A DNA stretch of 64,000 nt from positions 184,644 to 248,643 of the forward strand of contig CATLPD010000002.1 in the NCBI GenBank assembly GCA_950054485.1, given 5' to 3'. The first letter of the stretch is position 1; the number at the start of each line of letters is the position of its first letter. Source of the stretch: an uncultured Alphaproteobacteria bacterium (GTDB lineage: Bacteria > Pseudomonadota > Alphaproteobacteria > Micavibrionales > CSBR16-224). The translations under genes and the position numbers were made by a program. The notes under the pieces were generated by a model. That model was not told the DNA's origin. It saw nothing but the letters and a program-made list of their open reading frames with translations, and did no database searches. Of this stretch, positions 16,348 to 26,348 are shown piece by piece.

Positions 16348-16490
16348 CTGGGTGTTAAGAACCGCTAATAGCAACGGCGCGATACTTTTAGCTTGCGCCT
16401 GGACATGGCAATCGCCACCCAGTCATAAGACTGAGTTGTTGGCACATAGGTGTGACAACGCTGCTATTAAGAGGTTCTTAAGCCCCAGAC
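16318..16490 (-). ncRNA. candidate structured non-coding RNA (about 170 nt), unassigned; 6S-like possible
   Basis: On the minus strand a closing stem of about 29 pairs is formed by 16459-16488 and 16348-16376 (CTGGGG..TTAAGAACC against GGTTCTTAA..CCCAG, two or three mismatches and one bulge). Inside are hairpins: TTGT-CACA..TGTG-ACAA (about 16435-16459), CTGG/CCAG enclosing GTGGC-GATT-GCCAT (about 16400-16423) and GGCGC/GCGCC (about 16376-16400). The closing stem abuts a textbook terminator. No ORF occupies it. Size and rod-like closing stem resemble 6S RNA, but I do not see a diagnostic 6S bubble. Confidence 0.6.
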
Positions 16491-16546
16491 CAGATATACT
16501 GATCATGATGTGATTCTATAGGGTCGCTTCAAAAAGGGCAAATGAA

Positions 16547-17335
16547 TTATGTCTTTGTTTGCTTCTGACGAGCCAATGCCTTAACAATACCACGTAATGT
16601 GCTGGTTTCCTGACTGGTCATATCAAGGCGGGCAAACATATTGCGAATGTTGCGCTCGGTATTCGGGCGTTTTTCTGGATTCAGGAAAAAGCCTTTGTTT
16701 TCCAACGCATCCATAAGGTGCTGCATGGCCCCATTAAATTCCTGCTGCGTGGCGGGTGGGCTTTCGCCACGGCGTGTATAGGTGTCCGGGATATCGTGAC
16801 CCAGCTTTTCATACCAGGCGTAACCAATCAACAGAACAGCCTGCGCCAGATTGAGCGATGAAAAATCAGGGTTAAGCGGTACATTCAATACGGCATGTGC
16901 AAGCGCAACATCGTCATTTGTCAGGCCTGATCGTTCCGGCCCGAACATGATGCCGCATTTTTGGTTGTCTGCGTAACGGTTGTGAAGTTCATGTGATGCG
17001 CCCGCGGGCGTAAAAACAGGTTTAACCATATCACGTTCACGGGCGGTCGTGGCCAGAACGAATTGCAGATCTTCAACAGCCTCTGCCGTTGAATTATAAA
17101 CCTTGGCATTTTCAATGACATTTACAGCGCCTGAGCTGGTTTGTATCGCGCTTCCCGATGGCCAGCCATCGCGTGGATTGATAATTCGCAAATCGTCAAG
17201 GCCACAGTTTAGCATCGCACGGGCGCACATTCCGATGTTTTCCCCCATCTGCGGTTCTACCAGAATAATGGCAGGGCCCTTCGGGTGGTCTTCAGGTAAT
17301 GTGCTGCGTTTAGGAATGTTATTCGTATCTTGCAT
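16547..17335 (-). CDS. trmJ: tRNA/rRNA 2'-O-methyltransferase, TrmJ/SpoU family
   Basis: Transfers methyl from SAM to ribose 2'-OH, in TrmJ at tRNA position 32. 262 aa. SPOUT-fold motifs: motif 1 VEPQMGENIGMCARAMLNCG, motif 2 GIMFGPERSGLTNDDV, motif 3 SSLNLAQAVLLIGY. A C-terminal helical extension contains NIRNMFARLDMTSQETSTLRGI. It follows gltX with a 4-bp gap, so the two are co-transcribed. The assignment to TrmJ over other SpoU members rests on overall length and motif wording. Confidence 0.85.
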   Translation of the reverse strand: MQDTNNIPKRSTLPEDHPKGPAIILVEPQMGENIGMCARAMLNCGLDDLRIINPRDGWPSGSAIQTSSGAVNVIENAKVYNSTAEAVEDLQFVLATTARERDMVKPVFTPAGASHELHNRYADNQKCGIMFGPERSGLTNDDVALAHAVLNVPLNPDFSSLNLAQAVLLIGYAWYEKLGHDIPDTYTRRGESPPATQQEFNGAMQHLMDALENKGFFLNPEKRPNTERNIRNMFARLDMTSQETSTLRGIVKALARQKQTKT

Positions 17336-17339
17336 AAGG

Positions 17340-18677
17340 CTATGCCGCTTTCAGACGCTCCAAAATGCGCTCGCGACCAATTAAAGGCAGCATATCAGCC
17401 AATTCAGGGCCATGTTCCATACCAGTCAACGCCAAGCGGATCGGCATAAACAGTTGTTTGCCTTTACGGTCTGATTTGGCTTTCACCTCGGTAATCCATA
17501 AATTCCAGCTATTTTCGTCGAGCGTGCCTTCGGGTAGGGTATTTGCCAGCAATTCGGCGTAATCTTTATCTTCGATCACAGGTTTGACAGGACCATTCGC
17601 GACATACCACCAGTCTTTAATATCGTCCAGCTTTGTCAAGTTCGGGCGCACGGCATTCCAGAAGGCTTCGTCAACATCCCAAAGCTCCAGTTCATCCAAT
17701 CGTTTCTTCACATCAGCGAATGACTTTTGTTGAACAATCTTTGAATTCAAGCGCCACAGATCATTATCATCAAACTTAGGCATGTTTCGTGAAAACTTAG
17801 AAAAATCAAAGTCTTCTATGGCTTTTTTAATGTCCGTAGTTGCCTCTACAGGGTCAGATGTGCCGATTTTGGATAGAAGGCTGATAATTGCCATCGGTTC
17901 AATGCCGCTTTCTTCGCGCAGATGTTTCATGCTGAGCGAGCCAAGGCGTTTTGATAATTTTTCTCCATCTGCACCTGCAATCATAGATGTATGGGCGCAT
18001 TGCGGCAGCTCAGCGCCAAGAGCTTCAAACATTTGAAGGTGGCAGGCCGTGTTTGAAACATGGTCTTCACCACGCACAATATGCGTAATACCAAAGTCCA
18101 TATCGTCAATTACAGAACATATATGATAAAGCGGTGTACCGTCTTCACGGATTAGAACCGGGTCAGACATATCCTTGCCATGAAAAGAAACGGGGCCACG
18201 GACCAGATCATTCCATTCGATCGGTTTGTGATCCAGTTTAAAGCGCCAATGGGGGCTGCGGCCTTCGGCTTCATATTTTTTGATTTGATCCTCTGTCAAT
18301 TCCAAGGCTGCGCGGTCGTACGTTGGCGGTAGACCACGGCTGAGGAGTGATTTGCGTTTCAGTGATAGTTCTTCCGGCGTTTCATAGCAAGGATACAGAC
18401 GTCCGGCATCTTTCAGCTTTTTTATCTGTTCATTGTAACGTTCCGAACGATCACGCTGATGTGCGCTTTCATCCCAATTCAGGCCCAGCCATATCAGATC
18501 TTTTTTAAGCTGTTCGGTATACTCATCCTTCGAACGCTCGTAATCAGTATCATCAATGCGCAGCATAAATTTACCGTTATTTTTACGGGCAAATAGCCAG
18601 ACAATAATCGCGGTACGGATGTTACCGATATGCAACAAACCTGTAGGCGAGGGGGCAAAGCGGGTTTTGACGCTCAT
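17340..18677 (-). CDS. gltX: glutamyl-tRNA synthetase
   Basis: Charges tRNA-Glu, and in many alphaproteobacteria also tRNA-Gln. 445 aa. Class I signature RFAPSPTGLLHIGNIRTAI with HIGN in place of HIGH; FMLRIDDTD; second signature KLSKRLGS; RGEDHVSNTACHLQMFEALG between them. The shorter length (about 445 against 470) and the wording suggest the GltX2-type paralogue common in the class. Upstream of trmJ in one unit. Confidence 0.93.
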   Translation of the reverse strand: MSVKTRFAPSPTGLLHIGNIRTAIIVWLFARKNNGKFMLRIDDTDYERSKDEYTEQLKKDLIWLGLNWDESAHQRDRSERYNEQIKKLKDAGRLYPCYETPEELSLKRKSLLSRGLPPTYDRAALELTEDQIKKYEAEGRSPHWRFKLDHKPIEWNDLVRGPVSFHGKDMSDPVLIREDGTPLYHICSVIDDMDFGITHIVRGEDHVSNTACHLQMFEALGAELPQCAHTSMIAGADGEKLSKRLGSLSMKHLREESGIEPMAIISLLSKIGTSDPVEATTDIKKAIEDFDFSKFSRNMPKFDDNDLWRLNSKIVQQKSFADVKKRLDELELWDVDEAFWNAVRPNLTKLDDIKDWWYVANGPVKPVIEDKDYAELLANTLPEGTLDENSWNLWITEVKAKSDRKGKQLFMPIRLALTGMEHGPELADMLPLIGRERILERLKAA

Positions 18678-18742
18678 ACAAAAATCTCCATAAACATTTC
18701 AGGCTAAAGATTTAGCACAATTACGCACAAAACCCAATATTT

Positions 18743-20149
18743 TTAGGCAAGCGGCGCCGTGATTTTATAAAAATCGTTTGCGTGTTCGGGCTCGCGATTT
18801 TGGCCGATGGCATTAAGCTCACCCGCGATCAGGAACGCAAGCTCCAACGCTTGTGATGCGTTTAATCGCGGATCACAATGTGTGTGATAGCGCTCAGCCA
18901 GATTTTCGTCCTTAATGTTGTGAAGTCCGCCGATACATTCGGTTACGTTCTGCCCGGTCATTTCCAGATGTATGCCGCCAGGGTGGGTGCCCTCGGCTTG
19001 ATGAATATCAAAAAAGCTTTTCACTTCTGACAGGATATTATCAAATGGTCGGGTTTTGTATCCGCTGGCAGATTTAATGGTATTGCCGTGCATCGGATCA
19101 GAAGACCAGACAACCTTTTTACCTTCTTTTTCAATTGCGCGGATTAAAGGTGGCAAACCGTCTTCCAGTTTATCATGTCCCATGCGGCAGATCAGCGTGA
19201 TGCGTCCGGCTTCGTTTTCAGGGTTTAAAACATCAATCAAACGGATCAGATCATCGGTATTCAGTGATGGACCGCATTTAATGCCGAGTGGATTATTTAC
19301 ACCGCGCAGAAATTCCACATGTGCGCCATCAGGCTGACGTGTGCGATCCCCAATCCAAAGGAAATGGGCGGAAACGTCATACCAGTCGCCTGTCGTGCTA
19401 TCCACGCGGGTCAGGGCTTGTTCGTATGGCAGTAACAAAGCCTCGTGCGATGTATAAAAATCGGTTTGGCGAAGTTGCAATGTATTATCGCTGGTAATCC
19501 CAGCCGCCGCCATGAAGTTCAACGCCTGCGTAATCTGGTCGGTCAGGTTTGCATAGCGTTTTGCCTGTGGGGTATCCGCCATAAATTCCAGCGTCCAGCG
19601 GTGAATTTTCGTCAGGTCGGCATAGCCGCCTTGCGCAAAAGCGCGCAGCAAGTTCAGTGTCGATGCTGATTGATGATAGGATTGTTTCAGGCGTTCCGGG
19701 TCGGGGTGTCGAGCCTCGGGCGTGAATTCGGACCCGTTAATGCTGTCACCTTTGTAGCTTGGCAGTTCAACGCCATCAATCGTTTCAGTCGGGGCAGAGC
19801 GTGGTTTTGCAAATTGCCCAGCAATACGTCCGATTTTAACGATCGGCATCGATCCGGCAAAGGTCATAACAACGGACATTTGCAGCATCAAACGGAACAG
19901 GTTTCGAATGTTTGTCGGTTTAAATTCAGCAAAACTTTCCGCGCAATCACCTCCTTGCAGGATAAATGCCTTGCCTTCGCATACCTGTCCAAGCTGCTGT
20001 TTCAGGCGTCGCGCTTCACCGGCAAAGACCAGCGGTGGCTGGTTAGAGAGATAGCCCTCAATCTCTTCAAGTTTATTTTTGTCTTTATATTCAGGCAGTT
20101 GCAGAGCTTTTTTAGAGCGCCAGGTTTCTGGTGTCCATTTTTCAGTCAT
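18743..20149 (-). CDS. 3-deoxy-7-phosphoheptulonate (DAHP) synthase, class II
   Basis: First step of the shikimate pathway: phosphoenolpyruvate plus erythrose 4-phosphate. 468 aa, plant-like type II. Begins [17 protein letters not shown]. Metal and substrate motifs include the [12 protein letters not shown] cysteine, [19 protein letters not shown]-like [14 protein letters not shown] and the [18 protein letters not shown] segment. Ribosome site AAAGGA. It feeds the trp genes at 40-45 kb. Confidence 0.95.
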   Translation of the reverse strand: MTEKWTPETWRSKKALQLPEYKDKNKLEEIEGYLSNQPPLVFAGEARRLKQQLGQVCEGKAFILQGGDCAESFAEFKPTNIRNLFRLMLQMSVVMTFAGSMPIVKIGRIAGQFAKPRSAPTETIDGVELPSYKGDSINGSEFTPEARHPDPERLKQSYHQSASTLNLLRAFAQGGYADLTKIHRWTLEFMADTPQAKRYANLTDQITQALNFMAAAGITSDNTLQLRQTDFYTSHEALLLPYEQALTRVDSTTGDWYDVSAHFLWIGDRTRQPDGAHVEFLRGVNNPLGIKCGPSLNTDDLIRLIDVLNPENEAGRITLICRMGHDKLEDGLPPLIRAIEKEGKKVVWSSDPMHGNTIKSASGYKTRPFDNILSEVKSFFDIHQAEGTHPGGIHLEMTGQNVTECIGGLHNIKDENLAERYHTHCDPRLNASQALELAFLIAGELNAIGQNREPEHANDFYKITAPLA

Positions 20150-20272
20150 AAAATTTCCTTTCAGCCCTTTATCTTAACCTTAAATTATTAACAAAGTTAT
20201 TCTGTACAAATTTAACTTCAAATGCTATAAAAAATTACTTCAAAATTATCATTTGCCGGGGGAAAGCATAAC

Positions 20273-21823
20273 GTGTTTCTGTTTCTAGATACCGAAAATT
20301 CAGGCCTTCACAGGGAATTTTCCCAGATCTATGAAATTGCGTTGATTGCTACCGATTCTGAACTTAATTTAATGTCAAAGCTGCATAAACGCTGTGCGCG
20401 TCTGCCTTGGGACGTACCATCGCCGGGTGCGATGTTGATTACAGGTATCACCCCGGATCAGTTAAAAAAAGAATCTTTAGGTCATTACGATATGATGAAA
20501 GAAGTTCATGATTACATTGATAATCAGAACTGGCCGGTTGTTTTCGCGGGCTATAACATCACAGGATATGATCAGGGTATTATTTCACAAAACCTGCACG
20601 GTACATTGTTCGATCCCTTTGTAATGTCAGGCAGCCGCGGCTGGGGACATGAACAAAATTGCGTTTTTGACGTCCTAGAGCTTGTGCGTGCCGTACATAT
20701 CTATAAGCCCGGTGTTTTAAAGCTGGATATTAAAACAGCGTCCGGTAAGTCGCCCAGCATGGCTTTGGGGAATGTTTGTCGTCAAAATGGTATTGATCTG
20801 TCGGAAACAGATGCACATGGTGCCTATGCCGATACCAAGGCCACAATTGATCTGACAAAAAAATTAAAAGACGAGGCCCCTGATATTACAGCGCAGATGC
20901 TGAAGATGGCCAACCGGAATAATGTGAATAAATTTATGGCTGAAAATGAAGTTTTTGCCTATTCACAATGCCCATATGGTCAAAGTCATACCATCATCGG
21001 TACGAAGGTGACCGTTGCGGATGGCCGCAAAACAGAGGCTATTGTCTGGGATTTGAATTTTGATCCGAAAGACTGGACCAATAAATCTGACGAAGATCTG
21101 ACGGAAGTCTTTAAAAGCTGGGGCGGGGATCGTTTTAAAACGCCGGTCCAGAGTCTGATTACAAATAAACAGCCGATCTTGATGCCAATGGATAAAGCGA
21201 GCCACTTGGTGCCAAAAGGTCTGACTGAAAAGGTCATGAAAGAGCGTATCAAGTTTCTGAAAGATAATCCCGACTTTGCCAAACGTCTAGCCAAGGCGGC
21301 AGATGAAGCACGCGGCGCTTTCCCAAAAGGGGACGAGCCTGAACAGCAAATTTATAATTTCCCGTCAAATGCAGTACGTCGTGATCTGGAAGATTGGATG
21401 AAAACGTTCCATCAGGTTGACTGGCCGCAAAAGCAGGATATGATCACAGAATTCAAATCGCGCTTTGCAAATGAAATCAAACAGGATCCGGCTTTAAAAC
21501 GCTATGCGATCTTTGCCCAACGCCTGGTCTATGCGAATGCACCGCAGCATATTGCAGACGAACATCGCGAAAAAATCGAACGGGCGCTGCATAAACGCCG
21601 TATGGCAGCTGCTGATGATGTGCCCTATATGACGATTGAAAAGGCACGGGCTGAATTGGCCGAAATCGAACAGGCTATATCAGATGGTGATGAAAAATGG
21701 CAACATGTCACCGACACGCAAATTCGCTCTCTAAAGCTTTTTTACACTCAGCTCGAAAAAGAGTTTTTGGAAACCAAAAAAAAAGGTCCTGAGTTAAAGC
21801 GCCCGCGCGGACCAAAACGCTAG
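20273..21823 (+). CDS. sbcB: exodeoxyribonuclease I-like 3'-5' exonuclease
   Basis: 516 aa. The N-terminal DnaQ-type exonuclease domain has FLFLDTENSG (catalytic DxE), a central acidic region (YNITGYDQGIIS) and DAHGAYADTKATIDL (HxxxxD-type motif III). The C-terminal 300 aa fit the ExoI SH3-like and helical extension (MLKMANRNNVNKFM; RYPRN-type region is weak). In E. coli ExoI degrades single-stranded DNA and acts in mismatch repair, which suits the position close to mutS. GTG start with a GGGGGA site upstream. Confidence 0.8.
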   Translation: MFLFLDTENSGLHREFSQIYEIALIATDSELNLMSKLHKRCARLPWDVPSPGAMLITGITPDQLKKESLGHYDMMKEVHDYIDNQNWPVVFAGYNITGYDQGIISQNLHGTLFDPFVMSGSRGWGHEQNCVFDVLELVRAVHIYKPGVLKLDIKTASGKSPSMALGNVCRQNGIDLSETDAHGAYADTKATIDLTKKLKDEAPDITAQMLKMANRNNVNKFMAENEVFAYSQCPYGQSHTIIGTKVTVADGRKTEAIVWDLNFDPKDWTNKSDEDLTEVFKSWGGDRFKTPVQSLITNKQPILMPMDKASHLVPKGLTEKVMKERIKFLKDNPDFAKRLAKAADEARGAFPKGDEPEQQIYNFPSNAVRRDLEDWMKTFHQVDWPQKQDMITEFKSRFANEIKQDPALKRYAIFAQRLVYANAPQHIADEHREKIERALHKRRMAAADDVPYMTIEKARAELAEIEQAISDGDEKWQHVTDTQIRSLKLFYTQLEKEFLETKKKGPELKRPRGPKR

Positions 21824-21898
21824 AGCCATTATTCATAAATAATTCATCAGTTTATTTTATACTTCCCTTAAGCAAGTTTTTTTTAGGGGAGAAAAGAA

Positions 21899-22939
21899 TT
21901 GCAATTAAAAGATGTATTCAAGACAGCTGTTTTGACATTATCACCTGCTGCGCTTGCAGTTTCCGCTGCGCCGGCACATGCTGATACTTATAATGATTTG
22001 CCGGATGTTGAAGAACCTGAGATGCCCAAAAACAATCTTGTCGCGCGTTGGGGTGAAGTGGTTCAACCAATACCCGAACAACCTGATCCGACAGGGCCGC
22101 TGGATCGCGACAGTTTCGAATTTGATATGGAGGCCGATATGATTGTCATTCAGGCGGATGATATGGACGGTGAATATGCGGCGCGCGTAGAGGAGATGGC
22201 CAATTATTATATCAATGAATACGGTGCTGATCCTTTCGTAGTCATGACGGCTGTTCAGGCCAGCCGCGATGTGGGGGTTGATGCGACTTTTGTCATGAAA
22301 ACGATTGAGATTGAATGCAGTTGGGACTTTCAGCGTTATCCACGAACATCTTCGGCTCGGGGTCCTGGAATATTACAGGGCACGTGGGAAGATATAGCGC
22401 GCAGACATGGCGATGAATGGGGCTTTACAGTTAATACCGACCGGCGCGATCCATATTGGGGGTCTTTGGGCGCGGCGCTATATATTCGTGATGCCGTCGA
22501 ATATATTCGCACATATTACAATGGTGAACGTATATCGCCACAAATGGTGCGCGGCAGTTTCTTTTGGGGCAATGGCGGCAATCGTCGTGTAAATCGTTTC
22601 TTTGAAGAAAGTCCTCAGGCTTCTGCTAGACAGTTATTGACGGCGGAATATAGGGCGAACCCGACAATCGTTGTCGGAACCATTGAAGATACAGTTAATC
22701 GTGTCGGTCAAAAGGTTGCTGATCTCGAGAGTTACGAGGAACAGCCGCCGATCATTTCAGCGCGTGTAGGGTCGCGCCTGGAGCGTTTTCTTGGCCGCGA
22801 TACGGTTCTGGCTGCTAGCGAAACAGCCTATCCTGAGGTTGTCTTGGCATCCAATTTGGCACCAAGAAATGAGGCTGAGCGTATCGAGCCGACGGGGCGC
22901 ATTGACCTGAGCCGCGTCAGATCAGGCCCCCTTAATTGA
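21899..22939 (+). CDS. exported lysozyme-like (lytic transglycosylase-like) protein
   Basis: 346 aa from a TTG start behind AGGGGAG. Signal peptide MQLKDVFKTAVLTLSPAALA ending AHA. Residues 110-230 resemble the soluble-lytic-transglycosylase fold: MKTIEIECSWDF supplies the expected catalytic Glu, TSSARGPGILQGTWEDIA corresponds to the SxAxGxxQ-type motif, and FWGNGGNRRVNRFF to the later substrate-groove motif. The family SSSAxG reads SSARGPG here, so the sequence is divergent. Likely periplasmic, acting on peptidoglycan (inferred). The C-terminal 100 aa are unknown. Its 3' end overlaps mutS by 18 bp, convergent. Confidence 0.65.
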   Translation: MQLKDVFKTAVLTLSPAALAVSAAPAHADTYNDLPDVEEPEMPKNNLVARWGEVVQPIPEQPDPTGPLDRDSFEFDMEADMIVIQADDMDGEYAARVEEMANYYINEYGADPFVVMTAVQASRDVGVDATFVMKTIEIECSWDFQRYPRTSSARGPGILQGTWEDIARRHGDEWGFTVNTDRRDPYWGSLGAALYIRDAVEYIRTYYNGERISPQMVRGSFFWGNGGNRRVNRFFEESPQASARQLLTAEYRANPTIVVGTIEDTVNRVGQKVADLESYEEQPPIISARVGSRLERFLGRDTVLAASETAYPEVVLASNLAPRNEAERIEPTGRIDLSRVRSGPLN

Positions 22940-25624
22940 TTTAAGATGGTACAGGGCATCAAGCGCCTCGCGCGGGGTCATTTCATCGGGGTTGATGTCG
23001 TTGATGGCTGTTTCCAGCTTTGACGGCTCCTGTTTCTTTGGAGTACGCGGTGCGGCTTGAAATAACGGCAATTCGTTTGATAGTTCAAGCAGGCTTTCGG
23101 ATTTTTTACCTGTTTCCAATATATGAAGGATTTGTTCTGCACGATCAATAACAGGTGATGGCAGGCCGGCCAGCTTACCAACGTGAATACCGTATGAACG
23201 ATCTGCAGACCCATCAATCACTTCATGCAGGAATATGATTTCATCTTCCCATTCTTTGACTCGCACAGTATGGCATGACAGGCGTTTTAGCTTGTCTTCC
23301 AGCGCAGTCAATTCATGGTAATGGGTTGCAAAAAGGGTACGGCATTTGTTGCCCTCGTGTAATTGTTCGACACAAGCCCAAGCAATGGAAAGCCCGTCAA
23401 AAGTTGCTGTTCCGCGTCCAATTTCATCAAGGATAACAAGTGATTTTTCTGTTGCCTGATTTAGGATGGTGGCTGTTTCAACCATTTCCACCATAAAAGT
23501 TGATTGACCGCGCGCCAGATCGTCAGACGCACCAACGCGGCTGAATAGACGATCTACGATACCGATTTTGGCCTGATCGGCGGGCACGAATGACCCCATT
23601 TGCGCCATAAGCGCAATCAAGGCATTTTGGCGTAGGAAAGTTGATTTACCAGCCATATTTGGCCCTGTTAAAAGCCAGAGGCGGTTGTCACCGGACAGGT
23701 CACAATGATTGGCCATGAACTTCTGACCATCTTGAGACTTTAATGCGGCCTCAACGACGGGGTGACGGCCACCTTTGATATCAAAGCTGAGGTCATCAGA
23801 TAAAACAGGTCGGCAATAGTTGTTTTGAATTGATAAAACACAAAGGGCCGATGCAACATCAATTGCGGCAAGTGACTCTGCACTGCGGCAGATCGGCTCG
23901 GCTTGTTCAAGGGTCCTGTTAACCAGATCAATAAATAATTCTTGCTCCAGCGCCAGCGCTTTATCAGCAGCGCCCGTGATCTTGTTTTCCAGTTCGGTTA
24001 ATTCAACTGTTGTAAAGCGCACGCAATTGGCAAGCGTTTGGCGATGAATAAAGATATTATCATCTTTCGGCTTTCCATCTGCTGTCATCAACTTGTCGCC
24101 ATGCTGAGATGTCACTTCTACAAAATAGCCTAATACATTGTTATGTTTTATTTTAAGGCTGTTGATATCCGTTAGGTCGGCGTATTTTTTTTGCAATGCG
24201 GCAATCGTTCTGCGACTATCATCACGCAAAGACATCATTTCATCCAATTGGGGTGAATAACCATAAGCGATAAAGCCGCCATCCCGTGCCAGTGTTGGCA
24301 GGTCCTCTTTCAAGGCGCGTGAAAGTCGGTCGATCAGCGGATGTTGTTTCCCCCAAATTTGCAGTGCTTTTAAAGCTGAAGTCAAGGCTGCAGGTGAGTT
24401 TGAAAGTCCATCATTTTTATTGTTAAGTAGTAAAAACAATTCAGTTGTCTTGGTGAGCGTATCACGAATAGCGGCTAAATCGCGCGGACCGCCACGCCCC
24501 AAAGATAAACGCGCAATGGCACGCTCCATATCGGGGCATTGTTTCAGAAATTCACGCGTTTTTGCACATTCGTGATCGTGATCTAAAAAGAAATCGATGA
24601 AATCGTAACGGTCGTTAATCTCGCTGATACCTGTCAACGGTGCATTCAGGCGTTTCGCCAGCAGGCGTGATCCGGCACCTGTTACCGTCATATCCAGCGT
24701 TGCGAGCAGGCTGCCTTTACGCTCGCCCTGCATGGTAAAGGCCAGTTCTAGATTACGCCGCGTTGCGCTGTCGATTTCCATGACGGCACCCGAAGATATC
24801 TGACGCGGTGTCGAAAGATGCGGCATTTTTCCTTTTTGGGTCAGATCAATGTAATCGACCAATGTACCAGCGGCTGATATTTCGGCGCGGTGAAATCCAC
24901 CAAAGCTTTCCAATGTTTGCACGCCGAATAGATCTTCAAGCCGTTTTTGGGCATTTGTCACATCAAAACGTGCGTGGGGTTGTATTGTCAGGCGGTCTTT
25001 ATAGGCGGCAAAGGACTCAAACAGGCTGGTGTCCTGTTGTAGTTTTTCTGAAATCAAAATCTCTTTTGGCTGTATACGATCCAGCGCCGTCATAACCTGA
25101 CTGGAGGATAGGGGCTGCAGCCAGAATTCACCTGTCGACATATCAACCCATGCCAATCCTAAACCGTCAGCGACACGCGCCAGACAAGCAAGGTAATTAT
25201 TCGCGTTTTTTTCCAAAAGGTTATCTTCGGTTAGTGTGCCTTGTGTGACGACGCGCACAACATCGCGGTTAACCAATGCCTTGTAACCGCCGCGGGCTTT
25301 GGCTTCTTCGGGGGTTTCTGTTTGCTCGCAGATTGCGACTTTGTGCCCTGCTTTGATCAGTTTCGCAAGATAGCCATCATAGGAATGAAAAGGGACCCCG
25401 CACATCGGAATGCCTTCACCTTTTTTGGCGCCGCGCGCGGTTAGCGTAATATCCAGAATATCGGCAGCGATAACCGCATCATCGGCAAAAAGTTCGTAGA
25501 AATCGCCCATGCGATAAAACAAGAGGCAATCGGCATATTGCTCTTTTAGATTCCAGTATTGTTCCATCATAGGCGTCAGATCGCCTTCGGGACGTGTAAC
25601 CGTTTTCTTTGCTGCTAAGGACAT
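22922..25624 (-). CDS. mutS: DNA mismatch repair protein MutS
   Basis: Recognises mismatches and starts repair with MutL. 900 aa. Mismatch-binding domain with MMEQYWNLKEQYADCLLFYRMGDFYELF containing the Phe-x-Glu contact (DFYELF), then connector, lever and clamp domains. The ATPase has Walker A GPNMAGKSTFLRQ, Walker B SLVILDEIGRGTATFDG and the THYHEL switch. C-terminal helix-turn-helix dimer region GIHVGKLAGLPSPVIDRAEQ. Confidence 0.98.
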   Translation of the reverse strand: MSLAAKKTVTRPEGDLTPMMEQYWNLKEQYADCLLFYRMGDFYELFADDAVIAADILDITLTARGAKKGEGIPMCGVPFHSYDGYLAKLIKAGHKVAICEQTETPEEAKARGGYKALVNRDVVRVVTQGTLTEDNLLEKNANNYLACLARVADGLGLAWVDMSTGEFWLQPLSSSQVMTALDRIQPKEILISEKLQQDTSLFESFAAYKDRLTIQPHARFDVTNAQKRLEDLFGVQTLESFGGFHRAEISAAGTLVDYIDLTQKGKMPHLSTPRQISSGAVMEIDSATRRNLELAFTMQGERKGSLLATLDMTVTGAGSRLLAKRLNAPLTGISEINDRYDFIDFFLDHDHECAKTREFLKQCPDMERAIARLSLGRGGPRDLAAIRDTLTKTTELFLLLNNKNDGLSNSPAALTSALKALQIWGKQHPLIDRLSRALKEDLPTLARDGGFIAYGYSPQLDEMMSLRDDSRRTIAALQKKYADLTDINSLKIKHNNVLGYFVEVTSQHGDKLMTADGKPKDDNIFIHRQTLANCVRFTTVELTELENKITGAADKALALEQELFIDLVNRTLEQAEPICRSAESLAAIDVASALCVLSIQNNYCRPVLSDDLSFDIKGGRHPVVEAALKSQDGQKFMANHCDLSGDNRLWLLTGPNMAGKSTFLRQNALIALMAQMGSFVPADQAKIGIVDRLFSRVGASDDLARGQSTFMVEMVETATILNQATEKSLVILDEIGRGTATFDGLSIAWACVEQLHEGNKCRTLFATHYHELTALEDKLKRLSCHTVRVKEWEDEIIFLHEVIDGSADRSYGIHVGKLAGLPSPVIDRAEQILHILETGKKSESLLELSNELPLFQAAPRTPKKQEPSKLETAINDINPDEMTPREALDALYHLKSIKGA

Positions 25625-25721
25625 ATGTTATTTATAGAAAAAACTGCCCGTTTTCGCAAGATCTTTAAGAGAATTTAAACCCTTCGTTTGTAAAATTAAG
25701 GTGGGAATATGGGAGTGATTT

Positions 25722-26345
25722 ATGACAGTATTTGAAGATATTACAAAAGGTTTCCGCGAAAAATCAAACAGGCCGATCCGCGACAACTTTGCCATGACGA
25801 CTGATGTCAGGGCTGAATACGATGCGATTCAGAACAGCTGGCGTGTTGAGGAAGAAAAGGGCGTCCCCGTTGTGCGCGAGCCCTATATCGAGAAAATTCC
25901 GCAAGGAAAGGGATTCCGTGAAAAACGCAGATATTCGATGAAAGAAGAAGATTATGCGAAGCAACTGACTTTGCTGCAAGATAGCGCAGAAAGTTACATG
26001 GCGGATTATCCGGAATTATTTGGGGCTGAATTGACCCAGCGTTCAATTCATAGCGTGACAAAAGACCGTTTTCCCGATCTGGATATCAATAATCCGGCCG
26101 AGGTCGAACGCCATCGCATGCATGTAAAAATGTATTATCAGCAGGAATACCTGAACAAGCGTAATATGATCATCGAGAAAATTTCAGCTGTTCAAACCCG
26201 CAAAAGGGAAAAGGGTATGACACCTGATTTAACAGACATATCGGCCAGCCATTTAAACCCGGCACAAAAGGCTTATTACATTTTGCATTCGGTCAAAGGG
26301 CAGGTTGCACCAAATTTTCATCATACGATACAGATTGCAAGTTAG
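25722..26345 (+). CDS. hypothetical protein (207 aa)
   Basis: Begins MTVFEDITKGFREKSNRPIR. Highly charged, predicted mostly helical, with no signal peptide or membrane segment. It contains an EEDYAKQLTLLQDSAESYMA helix and MYYQQEYLNKRNMIIEKISA. GGGAG lies 6 nt before the ATG. It converges on dut with a 3-bp gap. No family recognised; composition resembles the chromosome, so it is probably lineage-specific and not newly acquired. Confidence 0.6.
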   Translation: MTVFEDITKGFREKSNRPIRDNFAMTTDVRAEYDAIQNSWRVEEEKGVPVVREPYIEKIPQGKGFREKRRYSMKEEDYAKQLTLLQDSAESYMADYPELFGAELTQRSIHSVTKDRFPDLDINNPAEVERHRMHVKMYYQQEYLNKRNMIIEKISAVQTRKREKGMTPDLTDISASHLNPAQKAYYILHSVKGQVAPNFHHTIQIAS

Positions 26346-26348
26346 ACC

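Noticed and set aside
19670..20191. 173-aa plus-strand ORF opposite the DAHP synthase gene
   Set aside because: Antisense shadow of a clear class II DAHP synthase.
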